From Maribacter cobaltidurans (GTDB lineage: Bacteria > Bacteroidota > Bacteroidia > Flavobacteriales > Flavobacteriaceae), in assembly GCF_002269385.1 (NCBI RefSeq), contig NZ_CP022957.1:3401001-3465000 (forward strand): DNA of 64,000 nt, in the 5' to 3' direction. The notes beneath the pieces were generated by a model. The model made no database searches. It worked only from the letters and a program-made list of their open reading frames with translations, and was not told the origin of the DNA. Below are positions 1 through 8,769 of this stretch, one piece after another (the stretch's first letter is position 1; each line of letters begins with the position of its first letter). The position numbers and the translations under genes are program-made.

Positions 1-813
1 ATCAATCGATGATGATTCTGGTTCTCCCAAATCCAAGTGATTGGGCGAAGTAGGTATAAAAATGGATACATTCTTAATATAGGTATAACACAATTGAAAG
101 ATATCATCATCCTCTTCAATATGCCCAAAAAACTTTACTACTGCCGACTCCGTATTCAAATCTAACTGTTCCATGACAAAGAGAAGGTAGTAGGCAAAAT
201 CTTCTTTGGTTTCAAACATAAAACTGTTGTATAATAAAAGTTTTTTCTGTTTTAAAACGAGGACATCCATTTGCTTTATACCCACTTGTACAAAACAAAT
301 AGGATTCTTCTGGTTGCTATAGTGATCCAATAATGATTGTATAAGTACGGTACCGTTATGCACATAGGTAAATTCACCAAACAATTCATAGATGTAATTA
401 TTGATGTTCATATAGGGAACATATACATTCATCATTTCATGGTTCTCCAGTTCATCGAATGCAATGGCATCCGTTGCTAAGAGTTTTATGTTGAATTTTA
501 GGTAGTTTTCTAGTTCTTTCTCCTCAAAAAGTGGTTTGGGAACCAAAGAGAAGAGGTTGTTTTTATGAATAACCACGACCTCGTCAAAGAGCATGGTATC
601 CAATCCATGTTTTGTTAAAAGTAGTTTTACCTGCTTAAGTAATTCCTGTGGATTGAGTTCTTCCGGAAAGACTTTGTTTCCAGATAATAAAACTTTATGC
701 GAAACAGTATCCGCAATACAAAAAGAAAGTCCATTCAAGCTAACCTGAATGGACAATTTCTTAAAATTCTTATCGGATATATCTAAATCTTTATTGATCG
801 TTCTTTTTGTCAT
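1..813 (-). CDS. DUF3822 family protein (3' end cut by window)
   Basis: A minus-strand frame stays open from an ATG at 811-813 to the window edge, so about 271 codons are present. The N-terminus begins MTKRTINKDLDISDKNFKKL and the visible C-terminal part contains IFIPTSPNHLDLGEPESS. This pattern matches the DUF3822 family of Bacteroidota, which has an actin/ASKHA-like fold by family description and no firmly assigned function; members are about 260-280 residues, so nearly all of the gene is here. Its start overlaps the end of the preceding gene by 23 bases, indicating translational coupling and a shared operon. In related genomes this gene is usually followed by an RsmD-type rRNA methyltransferase, which would lie outside the window (established context, not seen). 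Confidence 0.8.
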   Translation of the reverse strand, partial: MTKRTINKDLDISDKNFKKLSIQVSLNGLSFCIADTVSHKVLLSGNKVFPEELNPQELLKQVKLLLTKHGLDTMLFDEVVVIHKNNLFSLVPKPLFEEKELENYLKFNIKLLATDAIAFDELENHEMMNVYVPYMNINNYIYELFGEFTYVHNGTVLIQSLLDHYSNQKNPICFVQVGIKQMDVLVLKQKKLLLYNSFMFETKEDFAYYLLFVMEQLDLNTESAVVKFFGHIEEDDDIFQLCYTYIKNVSIFIPTSPNHLDLGEPESSSID

Positions 814-1441
814 AGATTGGAGGCCAGTTACCACTGGTACTAACTTCGGTTAGAGAACCTACTTTAATTTCAGATCCATTCACCTCTTCCACGCTCATTT
901 GTGCATTTTCACGTGTCAATAAATCTTTTGGTTGGTCATACAAAATAACGTCCTTCGCAACCTTGGCTTCGAATACGGGAGCCCTGTAACCGCTTTTTTC
1001 TATTATATCAGCTTTCATGGTGAATTTTTCGCCATTTGGTGCTGTAGGTACTGTTGCCAAATCCTTATATCTGGTATCGCTCTTAAACAAGGAATCCTTT
1101 ACGGAAACGAAATCAAGTGTATCCACGATTACCGTGTCTTGTTGTAAGTCAATTTGGTATGTTTTATCATATCTCATGAAAGAAGAGTCCCTTTGTTGGG
1201 TAATTACATAATTCCCTGTATCTATGAACTTGATCAAGCTTGGGAAATCATTGGCATATTTTCCGTTTGCGCTCTTATATGCCTCCTGTGAATTTCTGAT
1301 ATCCTTTAGTTTTGCAATTACTTTACCAAATCGCTCTACTTTCGCTTCGTTAAACTTAATGGGTCCGGTTACGGAATTGTATATCATGTAACCTAAACCG
1401 ATACATGCAATCCAAAGTACAATCTGTATTATGGTCTTCAT
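791..1441 (-). CDS. Membrane-anchored hypothetical protein
   Basis: A 216-residue protein that I cannot name. Residues 4-24 form one hydrophobic helix (IIQIVLWIACIGLGYMIYNSV) with a short positive N-terminus, so it is probably a single-pass inner-membrane protein with the rest in the periplasm. Residues 38-80 are helical and charged (KVIAKLKDIRNSQEAYKSAN), slightly reminiscent of the stalk of type IV pilin-like proteins, but no prepilin cleavage motif is visible. It is the first gene of the operon with the DUF3822 gene, overlapping it by 23 bases, and is divergent from the helicase gene upstream. A -7/-33 promoter pair lies 34 bases before its ATG. Confidence 0.7.
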   Translation of the reverse strand: MKTIIQIVLWIACIGLGYMIYNSVTGPIKFNEAKVERFGKVIAKLKDIRNSQEAYKSANGKYANDFPSLIKFIDTGNYVITQQRDSSFMRYDKTYQIDLQQDTVIVDTLDFVSVKDSLFKSDTRYKDLATVPTAPNGEKFTMKADIIEKSGYRAPVFEAKVAKDVILYDQPKDLLTRENAQMSVEEVNGSEIKVGSLTEVSTSGNWPPIYDKKNDQ

Positions 1442-1474
1442 TTCTTAAGTGTTAATTTAATTTAGTGGTTGTCA

Positions 1475-1503
1475 CAAATCTACAATTTTTTTTTAATCGC
1501 AAA
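1475..1503 (-). promoter_or_regulatory. Bacteroidota-type promoter for the DUF3822 operon
   Basis: On the minus strand, TTTG (1503-1500) is followed after 17 bases by TAGATTTG (1482-1475). This fits the Bacteroidota sigma-A consensus TTTG-N17-23-TAnnTTTG. The ATG of the first gene follows 34 bases downstream. Called from the motif only. Confidence 0.55.
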
Positions 1504-1526
1504 AGTTTTTCCCCTAAAAATCCTGT

Positions 1527-1534
1527 TATATTTG
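1527..1534 (+). promoter_or_regulatory. Possible -7 box of the helicase gene
   Basis: TATATTTG matches the Bacteroidota -7 consensus TAnnTTTG. It lies only 7 bases before the ATG at 1542, so transcription would start at or just before the start codon and give a nearly leaderless mRNA. The -33 region is only T-rich. Weak support. Confidence 0.3.
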
Positions 1535-1541
1535 GGGTTCC

Positions 1542-2975
1542 ATGAAGTTACAGACACCGGCTACTTTCTTTAAAGAGTTGGAAACCAAGTTTCCACATAT
1601 ACCAACCCTAAAACAACAGGTTGCACTGGAGAAAATATCGGCCTTTGTTCTGTCAAAAAATAAGGATGAGGTTTTCGTTCTCAAAGGTTTTGCGGGTACG
1701 GGAAAAACTACATTGGTGGGTACACTGGTAAATAGTTTATGGAAAACCGGAATGAAATCCGTTTTAATGGCACCTACCGGTAGGGCCGCAAAGGTAATGT
1801 CCAACTACTCCGGAACACAGGCATTTACTATTCATCGAAAAATCTACTTTCCAAAGAAGCAAAGTGGTGGAGGTGTTCAATTTGTTATGGCCCCAAATAA
1901 ACATAGGGATACTATTTTTATAGTGGACGAGGCTTCCATGATACCGGACACCCCTGCAGATTCGAAATTGTTCGAGAATGGATCACTTTTGGATGATTTG
2001 TTGATGTTTGTATATTCAGGCCATAATTGCAAATTGCTCCTAATAGGTGACACTGCTCAATTACCCCCAGTGCACTTGGATTTAAGTCCTGCCCTGGATG
2101 AGGACAAGCTCTCGTTGAATTATAACAAGGAGGTGATTCGTTTGGAGTTGGATGAAGTGGTTAGACAAGCAGAAGACTCCGGTATTTTGGTGAATGCGAC
2201 AATGCTCCGAGAACAATTGCATGGAGATTATTTTGATAGTTTCAAGTTTGATGTTGGGCCATATTCAGATATTGTTCGCCTAATAGATGGTCATGATATT
2301 CAAGAGGCGATAGATGAGTCCTATTCCCAAAACGGAAAGGAAGAGACTGCAATCATCGTTAGGTCCAATAAAAGGGCCAATTTATATAACCTTAATATTA
2401 GGGAACGTATCCTATTTTTAGAACATGAATTGGCGCCCGGTGATTTTATGATGGTCGTTAAAAATAATTATTTCTGGCTTAAACCAAATTCAGAAGCAGG
2501 ATTTATTGCCAATGGTGATATTATAGAAATCTTGGAAATCTTTGCATTTAAAGAGTTATACGGTTTCAAATTTGCAGAAGTAAAAGTTCAAATGGTAGAT
2601 TACCCAAACATGAAGCCTTTTGAGACCGTTCTTTTGTTGGATACCATAAAGGCGGAATCCCCATCACTCTCCTATGAAGACGGTAATCGGTTGTATCAAG
2701 AGGTAATGAAAGACTATGCAAATGAAAAATCGAAATACAAGAAATTCCTAGGGGTTAAAAACAATAAATATTTCAATGGCCTCCAAGTAAAGTTTTCTTA
2801 TGCCATTACCTGCCATAAATCCCAAGGGGGCCAATGGAATACGGTATTTGTGGAACAGCCTTATCTGCCCAATGGTCCAGATAAGGAGTATTTAAGATGG
2901 CTCTACACGGCAGTTACCAGGGCCAAGGAAAAACTTTACCTTATTGGCTTCAAAAGTGATTTTTTTCTTGAATAG
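1542..2975 (+). CDS. RecD-like ATP-dependent DNA helicase (SF1)
   Basis: A 477-residue superfamily 1 helicase. Walker A is GFAGTGKTTL (about residues 48-57), Walker B is FIVDEASMI (about 126-134), motif III is LLIGDTAQLPP (about 167-177), and the C-terminal UvrD_C_2 motifs are TCHKSQGGQWNTVFVE and LYTAVTRAKEKLYLIG. The family unwinds DNA with 5'-3' polarity using ATP and acts in repair or replication; this short form lacks the RecBCD-specific N-terminal region of RecD. The ATG at 1542 is the first in frame after the divergent promoter region. Its position beside the DUF3822 operon, transcribed divergently, is common in Flavobacteriia. The exact biological role is not known from sequence. Confidence 0.9.
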   Translation: MKLQTPATFFKELETKFPHIPTLKQQVALEKISAFVLSKNKDEVFVLKGFAGTGKTTLVGTLVNSLWKTGMKSVLMAPTGRAAKVMSNYSGTQAFTIHRKIYFPKKQSGGGVQFVMAPNKHRDTIFIVDEASMIPDTPADSKLFENGSLLDDLLMFVYSGHNCKLLLIGDTAQLPPVHLDLSPALDEDKLSLNYNKEVIRLELDEVVRQAEDSGILVNATMLREQLHGDYFDSFKFDVGPYSDIVRLIDGHDIQEAIDESYSQNGKEETAIIVRSNKRANLYNLNIRERILFLEHELAPGDFMMVVKNNYFWLKPNSEAGFIANGDIIEILEIFAFKELYGFKFAEVKVQMVDYPNMKPFETVLLLDTIKAESPSLSYEDGNRLYQEVMKDYANEKSKYKKFLGVKNNKYFNGLQVKFSYAITCHKSQGGQWNTVFVEQPYLPNGPDKEYLRWLYTAVTRAKEKLYLIGFKSDFFLE

Positions 2976-3050
2976 GAAACCTTTACTTTAGTGAAGGAAT
3001 TAAGGTAGTTTTAAATTTAATTTCCATCGGAAAGCTAAAAATCATGATTT

Positions 3051-3620
3051 ATGACATCCGATAGCATTATAAGTATTTTCCTTGGAGTGGGGTTGGCAGC
3101 ATCGGTAGGATTTAGGGTCTTCTTGCCCTTGTTTGCTTTAAGTCTGGCCTCATATTTTAATGTATGGGAGTTGAATGAAAACTGGGAATGGATAGGCAGT
3201 TTGGCCGCACTGATTACTTTGGGGGTAGCTACTGTAGTAGAGATATTCGCTTATTTTATACCTTGGGTAGACAATTTACTGGACAGCTTTGCCGTACCCC
3301 TTGCTGCCATTGCGGGCACAGCGGTCATGGTGTCTACGGTGGCAGACTTGAATCCCGTTGTAACCTGGTCTTTGGCCATTATTGCAGGAGGAGGTACGGC
3401 CACGGCAATTAAAGGTGCGGGAGCAACGGGGCGACTTGCCTCGACCACATCAACTGGAGGATTGGCAAATCCCATTTTGGCTACTGTGGAAACAGGTACG
3501 GCCACGGTAGTGAGCATAGCATCTATTTTTGCACCTATTTTGGCGGCCGTTTTGGTCATTATCATATTGATTATCATCTTTCGTATTTACAGGGGTCTCA
3601 GACCTAAGACAAAAACATAA
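3051..3620 (+). CDS. DUF4126 family membrane protein
   Basis: A 189-residue integral membrane protein. It opens with a hydrophobic segment ([20 protein letters not shown]), has several further helices rich in Gly/Ala/Thr (for example [19 protein letters not shown] and the repeat-like [20 protein letters not shown]), and ends in a strongly hydrophobic helix followed by basic residues ([12 protein letters not shown]). This matches DUF4126, a small membrane family of unknown function. The stop is followed 10 bases later by the GTG start of kdsB, so it probably heads the operon with kdsB, the HAD phosphatase and the dehydrogenase. Confidence 0.8.
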   Translation: MTSDSIISIFLGVGLAASVGFRVFLPLFALSLASYFNVWELNENWEWIGSLAALITLGVATVVEIFAYFIPWVDNLLDSFAVPLAAIAGTAVMVSTVADLNPVVTWSLAIIAGGGTATAIKGAGATGRLASTTSTGGLANPILATVETGTATVVSIASIFAPILAAVLVIIILIIIFRIYRGLRPKTKT

Positions 3621-3630
3621 TATAGTTTAC

Positions 3631-4359
3631 GTGAAAATAATAGCAATGATACCCGCCCGCTATGCGGCTTCCCGATTTCCCGCCAAATTGATGCAAGATC
3701 TTTCCGGTAAGCCCGTGATTGTACGTACTTATGAAGCTGCAGTAAGAACAGGTCTTTTTGATGAGGTTTATGTGGTTACGGATAGCGAGGTCATCTATCA
3801 AACCATAGAGGATGAAGGGGGCAAGGTTCTTATGAGTAAAAAAGAGCATGATTGTGGAAGCGACAGAATTGCCGAAGCCGTGGCTGATATGGAGGTGGAC
3901 ATTATAGTTAACGTTCAAGGTGATGAACCATTTACAGATAGGGAAAGTTTGGCAGGAGTAATAGAAGTTTTTAAGAGCGATACCGAAAAGGAAATAGACT
4001 TAGCTTCTTTAATGGTAAGAATAGGGGATGAGGAAGAAATAAAAAACCCCAATACGGTCAAAGTTATTGTAGATAACAGAAACTTTGCACTTTATTTTTC
4101 TAGATCGCCCATTCCTTACCCAAGGGCTAAAGACGATTATACTATATATTATAAGCATAAGGGTATTTATGCCTTTAGAAAGCGAGCTTTAATGGACTTT
4201 CAGCATTTGCCCATGTTGCAATTGGAGGCAACGGAAAAAATTGAAGCTATTAGATATTTGGAATACGGCAAGAAAATAAAAATGGTAGAAACTATCGTGA
4301 CAGGAATAGAAATAGATACACCTGAGGACTTGGAGAGAGCAAAGGCAGCATGGAAATGA
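3631..4359 (+). CDS. kdsB: 3-deoxy-manno-octulosonate cytidylyltransferase
   Basis: A 242-residue CMP-Kdo synthetase, the normal family length. It starts at a GTG ([20 protein letters not shown]), which places the nucleotide-binding [13 protein letters not shown] loop at residues 7-19; VNVQGDEPF and the late [13 protein letters not shown] motif are also characteristic. The enzyme activates Kdo with CTP in the cytoplasm for transfer to lipid A. The next gene starts inside its last codons. Because a KdnB-like dehydrogenase is encoded two genes downstream, the natural substrate could instead be the 8-amino sugar Kdo8N, as reported for the Shewanella Kdn pathway. Sequence alone does not separate the two substrates. 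Confidence 0.93.
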   Translation: MKIIAMIPARYAASRFPAKLMQDLSGKPVIVRTYEAAVRTGLFDEVYVVTDSEVIYQTIEDEGGKVLMSKKEHDCGSDRIAEAVADMEVDIIVNVQGDEPFTDRESLAGVIEVFKSDTEKEIDLASLMVRIGDEEEIKNPNTVKVIVDNRNFALYFSRSPIPYPRAKDDYTIYYKHKGIYAFRKRALMDFQHLPMLQLEATEKIEAIRYLEYGKKIKMVETIVTGIEIDTPEDLERAKAAWK

Positions 4360-5048
4360 ATTTAGACAATATAAAAGTAATAGGGTTTGATGCCGATGAT
4401 ACCCTTTGGGTAAACGAAACTTACTTTAGGGACGCCGAAGAGAAGTTTGCCGAGATGTTAGAACAGTACGAGACCAAAAATAAAATAGACCAAGAGCTCT
4501 TTAAAATGGAAATCAAAAATTTGGAGCTATATGGGTATGGTATCAAAGGATTTATGCTCTCCATGATAGAGGCAGCCTTGGAATTGTCCAACAACGGGGT
4601 ATCCCAAAATACACTTTCAGAAATTTTAGATGTCGGTAAGAAGATGATATCGCATCCGGTAGAACTTTTGGACGGGGTAGTGGATGTACTTGAAAAATTA
4701 CAGGGTAAATATCGGCTGATTGTATTGACCAAAGGTGATCTTTTGGATCAGGAAAGAAAGTTGGAAAGATCTAACCTTTCTAAATATTTTCATCATGTAG
4801 AGGTGCTCAGTGACAAAAAGGAAAAAAACTATCAGGATTTGTTGGACCATCTGGAAATAAATGTTAAGCACTTTTTAATGATAGGCAATTCCCTTAAATC
4901 AGACGTACTCCCTTTGGTAAATATTGGGGCAAAGGCCGTCCATGTGCCTTTTCATACAACCTGGCAACATGAGGAGGTAGAGGAACCAATAGAGAAAAAA
5001 GGATATATGACCGTTTCAAAACTGACGGACGTGCTGGAGTATCTTTAA
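4350..5048 (+). CDS. HAD family hydrolase (phosphatase-like)
   Basis: A 232-residue haloacid-dehalogenase fold protein. Motif I is GFDADDTLW (nucleophile Asp and the +2 Asp), motif II is the LTKGD stretch (about residues 126-130), and motif III/IV is [12 protein letters not shown] followed by [21 protein letters not shown]. The insertion after motif I suggests a subfamily I cap. Substrate is unknown; small phosphorylated metabolites are typical. Two starts are possible: ATG at 4350 or ATG at 4356, the latter forming an ATGA overlap with the kdsB stop. Either way it is translationally coupled to kdsB. It is too long and too divergent to be the Kdo-8-phosphate phosphatase KdsC. Confidence 0.85.
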   Translation: MEMNLDNIKVIGFDADDTLWVNETYFRDAEEKFAEMLEQYETKNKIDQELFKMEIKNLELYGYGIKGFMLSMIEAALELSNNGVSQNTLSEILDVGKKMISHPVELLDGVVDVLEKLQGKYRLIVLTKGDLLDQERKLERSNLSKYFHHVEVLSDKKEKNYQDLLDHLEINVKHFLMIGNSLKSDVLPLVNIGAKAVHVPFHTTWQHEEVEEPIEKKGYMTVSKLTDVLEYL

Positions 5049-5057
5049 CAAAAACGA

Positions 5058-6185
5058 ATGGAGACTAAAAAAGAAATAGCATTGAAGAATATCCCAACAA
5101 AAGCTTCGGAAAAGTATAGAAACTTCCCCATGGTGCCCCGGGTAGTTTTTGGTAATGGTAGTTTTGACCAGTTGGGTGATATACTATTGGCCAAGAGGAA
5201 ACATTCAGAGGCTCCAGTCATTTTTTTGGTCGATGATGTTTTTGAAGGCTCACAGCTATCTTCAAGAATACCACAAATATTTTCAGATCAAATCATCTAT
5301 GTCTCAGCGAATGAAGAACCCAAGACACAACAAGTAGATACACTTGTGGGAATGATAAGGGAAAATTTTTCGGAACTTCCTTCCGGCATTGTTGGTATTG
5401 GGGGCGGAACATTATTGGATTTGGCAAAGGCCGTTGCCATACTGCTAAATAACAAGGGTAGCGCCGCAGACTATCAGGGCTGGGACCTTGTTCAGAGGAA
5501 ATCCATCTATCACGTAGGAATCCCTACCATAAGTGGCACAGGGGCCGAAGTTTCCAGGACAACGGTGCTGTTAGGTCCAGAAAAAAAATTGGGTATCAAC
5601 TCGGATTACACCACCTTCGATCAAGTGCTTCTTGATCCGGAGTTGACCAATGGCGTTCCCAAGGAACAATGGTTTTATACCGGTATGGATTGTTTTATCC
5701 ATTGCATAGAATCTCTCAAGGGCACGTACCTCAATGCGTTCAGTCAGAGCTATGGGGAGAAGGCATTAGATCTTTGTAAGGAGGTTTTTTTGGGCAATCT
5801 ATCCGAGGAAGAATCCCGAAATAAGTTGATGATGGCCTCTTGGCATGGGGGTATGAGTATTGCTTATTCGCAGGTAGGGGTGGCACATGCCATGAGCTAT
5901 GGATTGGGATATCAATTGGGAATAAAACATGGTTTGGGCAATTGTTTGGTGTTTCAATATTTAGAAGAATTTTATCCAGATGGTGTTCAACTTTTCAAGC
6001 AAATGATGGAAAAACATCAAATAGAGTTACCTAAAGGAATTTGCAGGAATCTGGATGAACATGAAATGGACGCTATGATTTCCATAGCTATGGGCATGGA
6101 GCCTCTTTGGGAAAATGCTTTGGGTCAAAACTGGAGAAATTTGATAACACCGGCTAAATTGAAATCAATTTACCGGAAGATTTAA
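5058..6185 (+). CDS. Iron-containing alcohol dehydrogenase, KdnB-like (Kdo 8-oxidase)
   Basis: A 375-residue group III Fe-dependent dehydrogenase. Nucleotide binding is shown by GIVGIGGGTLLDLAKAVAI (about residues 111-129) and TISGTGAEVSRTTVL; the metal site is formed by D in the GMDCFIHCIE region plus the His residues of HAMSYGLGYQLGIKHGLGN. The start region YRNFPMVPRVVFGNGSFDQL resembles KdnB, which oxidises Kdo at C8 so that the aminotransferase KdnA can make Kdo8N. The gene lies 9 bases after the HAD gene, downstream of kdsB, which fits a sugar-acid role. KdnA is not in the window, so the KdnB assignment is inference from family resemblance and context; a generic Fe-ADH is the alternative. 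Confidence 0.75.
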   Translation: METKKEIALKNIPTKASEKYRNFPMVPRVVFGNGSFDQLGDILLAKRKHSEAPVIFLVDDVFEGSQLSSRIPQIFSDQIIYVSANEEPKTQQVDTLVGMIRENFSELPSGIVGIGGGTLLDLAKAVAILLNNKGSAADYQGWDLVQRKSIYHVGIPTISGTGAEVSRTTVLLGPEKKLGINSDYTTFDQVLLDPELTNGVPKEQWFYTGMDCFIHCIESLKGTYLNAFSQSYGEKALDLCKEVFLGNLSEEESRNKLMMASWHGGMSIAYSQVGVAHAMSYGLGYQLGIKHGLGNCLVFQYLEEFYPDGVQLFKQMMEKHQIELPKGICRNLDEHEMDAMISIAMGMEPLWENALGQNWRNLITPAKLKSIYRKI

Positions 6186-6235
6186 GCTTTTTGAGTAGGT
6201 TGATCTCGCCAATTTCAAAAACCCATACATTCTAA

Positions 6236-6778
6236 ATGCAAAAACTTTCCCATTTTATTTACTTCAAACTTTTAGGATGGACAATGGAAGGGGAATTTCC
6301 TTCCCACCTGAACAAGTTTGTGCTTATCGTAGTACCGCACACAAGTTGGTGGGACTTCCTTCTTGGACTTTTGGTTAGAAAGGTATTGAATGAAGAAATC
6401 AATTATATTGGAAAAAAAAGTCTTTTTGACTCACCGTTTGGTTGGTTTTTTCGTTGGACCGGTGGAGCACCTATAGACCGAAGCAAAAGCAATGATACGG
6501 TCAGTGCCATTGTAAATATATTTAGCCAAAGAGAAAAATTTAGGTTGGCCTTATCTCCGGAAGGTACCCGCAAAAAGGTGGAGAAATGGAAAACGGGCTT
6601 TTATCATATCGCCAAACAGGCCAACGTTCCCATTGTCATGGTCGCCTTTGATTATGGGAAGAAAGAGGTCAGGTTTTCGGAGCCTCAAATGCCTACGGAA
6701 CATCGGGAAGTGGATATGGAACAATATACCGCTTATTTCAAAGGCGTGAAAGGTAAGGTTGATAGGGCGATTACATGA
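6236..6778 (+). CDS. 1-acyl-sn-glycerol-3-phosphate acyltransferase family protein
   Basis: A 180-residue PlsC-type acyltransferase, on the short side for the family. The catalytic HX4D box appears as HTSWWD (about residues 35-40), the phosphate-binding motif as SPEGTRKKVEKWKTGF (about 104-119), and a substrate-pocket segment as GGAPIDRS. The family transfers acyl groups to lysophospholipids at the inner membrane. It follows the Kdo cluster after 50 bases and may share its transcript, linking lipid and LPS functions. There is no clear N-terminal membrane helix. Exact substrate unknown. Confidence 0.82.
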   Translation: MQKLSHFIYFKLLGWTMEGEFPSHLNKFVLIVVPHTSWWDFLLGLLVRKVLNEEINYIGKKSLFDSPFGWFFRWTGGAPIDRSKSNDTVSAIVNIFSQREKFRLALSPEGTRKKVEKWKTGFYHIAKQANVPIVMVAFDYGKKEVRFSEPQMPTEHREVDMEQYTAYFKGVKGKVDRAIT

Positions 6779-6859
6779 CAAACAAGTTCAGTATTTGAGA
6801 GATGGATTATGAATGTTGTATTTAACCAAAAATAAACGGGTACAAGCGGCTTTAGCTAT

Positions 6860-7573
6860 TTAGTTCTCTTCCATAGTATGATACACGTTCTGAACGTCAT
6901 CATCTTCCTCGATTTTCTCGAGTAATTTTTCAACATCGGCTGCCTCTTCCTCACTCAAGGGTTTGGTGACCTGAGGTATGCGTTCAAAACCAGATGACAG
7001 AATTTCGATTCCTCTATTTTCCAATTCCTTTTGGATAGCACCAAAACTTTCAAAAGGAGCATAGATCAGTATACCATCATCATCTACGAATACTTCCTCA
7101 GCCCCAAAATCTATCATTTCCAGTTCCAGCTCTTCAGGGTCGATACCCTCAGCCGGAATCCTAAAATTACAGGTATGGTCGAACATAAATTCAACAGATC
7201 CGGAGGTTCCCAAACTTCCATCGCATTTATTGAAATAGCTTCTAATGTTGGCTACGGTTCTCGTATTGTTATCCGTGGCCGTTTCTATTAATATGGCTAT
7301 TCCATGTGGGCCGTAGCCTTCAAAAAGCACTTCCTTATAATCCCCAAGACTTTTATCGCTTGCTCTTTTAATGGCTCGCTCAATATTGTCCTTGGGCATG
7401 TTCACTGCCTTGGCATTTTGTATAACAGCTCTTAATCTTGAATTCGAATCCGGATCTGGACCTCCTTCCTTTACGGCCATTACAATATCCTTCCCTATTC
7501 GGGTGAATGCCTTGGACATTGCTGCCCATCTCTTCATTTTACGTGCTTTTCTAAACTCAAAAGCTCTTCCCAT
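6860..7573 (-). CDS. yebC: YebC/PmpR family protein
   Basis: A 237-residue protein, the usual YebC/TACO1 length. Family signatures seen are RKARKMKRWAAMSKAFTRIG near the N-terminus, NAKAVNMPKDNIERAIKRA, and YEGYGPHG-type text as FEGYGPHGIAILIET, plus an acidic C-terminus (EKIEEDDDVQNVYHTMEEN). Members were annotated as transcription regulators; the family is also linked to translation of proline-rich stretches (established knowledge). The start is the first ATG after an AT-rich leader. It is convergent with the acyltransferase gene. Confidence 0.93.
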   Translation of the reverse strand: MGRAFEFRKARKMKRWAAMSKAFTRIGKDIVMAVKEGGPDPDSNSRLRAVIQNAKAVNMPKDNIERAIKRASDKSLGDYKEVLFEGYGPHGIAILIETATDNNTRTVANIRSYFNKCDGSLGTSGSVEFMFDHTCNFRIPAEGIDPEELELEMIDFGAEEVFVDDDGILIYAPFESFGAIQKELENRGIEILSSGFERIPQVTKPLSEEEAADVEKLLEKIEEDDDVQNVYHTMEEN

Positions 7574-7652
7574 AATTTTATTTTTTTGATGCAGGCAAAT
7601 TTAGCAAAATTCCCAAACGATAATATCGAAACTGATTTATGAATCCTTAAGC

Positions 7653-7940
7653 TTAATCACTTTCTATAATGTCCTCGATACTTCTTGCGAGCACAAAGTC
7701 TTTTTCAGTAACCCCATTGGCATCATGGGTACTTAGACGAATATTTACGGTTTTATAAACATTGCTCCAATCAGGGTGGTGTCCTTGGGCTTCACATTCG
7801 AAAGCAATTCTGGTCATGACCGAGAAAGCTTCCTTAAAATCCTTAAATTCAAAGGTAGTCTCAATTGCTCCATCCACATATTCCCAGCCATCCAATTGGC
7901 CCAAATAGTCTTCTATTTGTTTATCTGTAAATTTTTCCAT
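7653..7940 (-). CDS. 4a-hydroxytetrahydrobiopterin dehydratase
   Basis: A 95-residue pterin-4a-carbinolamine dehydratase, full length for the family. The diagnostic stretch EAQGHHPDWSNVYKTVNIRL carries the paired His residues and the Pro-Asp-Trp motif of the active site, followed by STHDANGVTEKDFVLA. It recycles the pterin cofactor after aromatic amino acid hydroxylation by dehydrating the 4a-hydroxy form. It begins 6 bases after the stop of the sugar-nucleotide reductase gene, so the two are probably cotranscribed. No aromatic amino acid hydroxylase is in the window. Confidence 0.93.
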   Translation of the reverse strand: MEKFTDKQIEDYLGQLDGWEYVDGAIETTFEFKDFKEAFSVMTRIAFECEAQGHHPDWSNVYKTVNIRLSTHDANGVTEKDFVLARSIEDIIESD

Positions 7941-7946
7941 TTTAAA

Positions 7947-8768
7947 TTATTTTATAATGTGATGATCTATAATTTCTTGATATGTAAATCGCAAGTTCTT
8001 TGGCAATAGGTTGGATTTTGGTAGTACAGCCAAATACCTATCCTCATTGGTCGTATATACCCTTTTGATAAGAGGGTTGAATTTTCCCACTCGTTCCAAA
8101 ACCTCTTTCACAAAGTCCTCATGATGCACTAAATCGGTACTGCCAAGATGAAATATACCAGTTTTGTTCCTATTGATAAGATAATGAATTTGCTGCGTTA
8201 GCTTGTCATCATCGGTCACATTTAAGATTAAGTTAGGAAAAACCTCTATAGGTTCGTTATTTAAAATCAGGTTTTTCATATCCCGAATACGTGGAGAACT
8301 ATTTCCAAAGACCATGGGTACCCTTAAAATACCCATTTTATCTTTTGGCAAGCGCATCAACATGTTTTCAATCTTTATTTTTAACCTACCATAGATGCTC
8401 TCAGATAGCGTTTTGTCAGTTTCGTATGATGGATATTTACTGTAAGCATCAAAAACATTTGCAGAGGAAAGGAAATAAATTTTACAGTTTTTTTCATCTA
8501 CATATTCCGCTAAATGTTGATGTGTTATGATTTGGGCCGCAAAATTCCCCCGGAGTGCAGAAATGATGACCTGGGGTTTAACAGCATCCAATATTTCAAA
8601 AATGTCATCTTCTTCCATATTGAAATGAAAAAACTGCTTATTGCCTTCAAATGACCTTCTGGAATTAAAGTATGTACCGTAGGTATCAAAATAGTTGCAG
8701 AGTTCCTTGTAAATGGCATTGCCCAGGAACCCGCTTCCTCCTAATATTAAGACCTTCTTCTTTTCCAA
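7947..8768 (-). CDS. NAD(P)-dependent sugar-nucleotide epimerase/reductase (RmlD-like)
   Basis: A 273-residue extended short-chain dehydrogenase. The Rossmann glycine motif VLILGGSGFLGNAIYKEL is at residues 6-23, a catalytic Tyr-x3-Lys is visible as SIYGRLKIKIE (about 128-138), and LSSANVFDAYSKYPSYETD resembles the SxDYVFDG segment of RmlD/dTDP-4-dehydrorhamnose reductases. The substrate cannot be assigned. It starts 1 base after the stop of glsA and is followed 6 bases later by the pterin dehydratase, so gcvT-glsA-this gene-dehydratase form one tight minus-strand run. Confidence 0.78.
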   Translation of the reverse strand: MEKKKVLILGGSGFLGNAIYKELCNYFDTYGTYFNSRRSFEGNKQFFHFNMEEDDIFEILDAVKPQVIISALRGNFAAQIITHQHLAEYVDEKNCKIYFLSSANVFDAYSKYPSYETDKTLSESIYGRLKIKIENMLMRLPKDKMGILRVPMVFGNSSPRIRDMKNLILNNEPIEVFPNLILNVTDDDKLTQQIHYLINRNKTGIFHLGSTDLVHHEDFVKEVLERVGKFNPLIKRVYTTNEDRYLAVLPKSNLLPKNLRFTYQEIIDHHIIK

Positions 8769-8769
8769 A

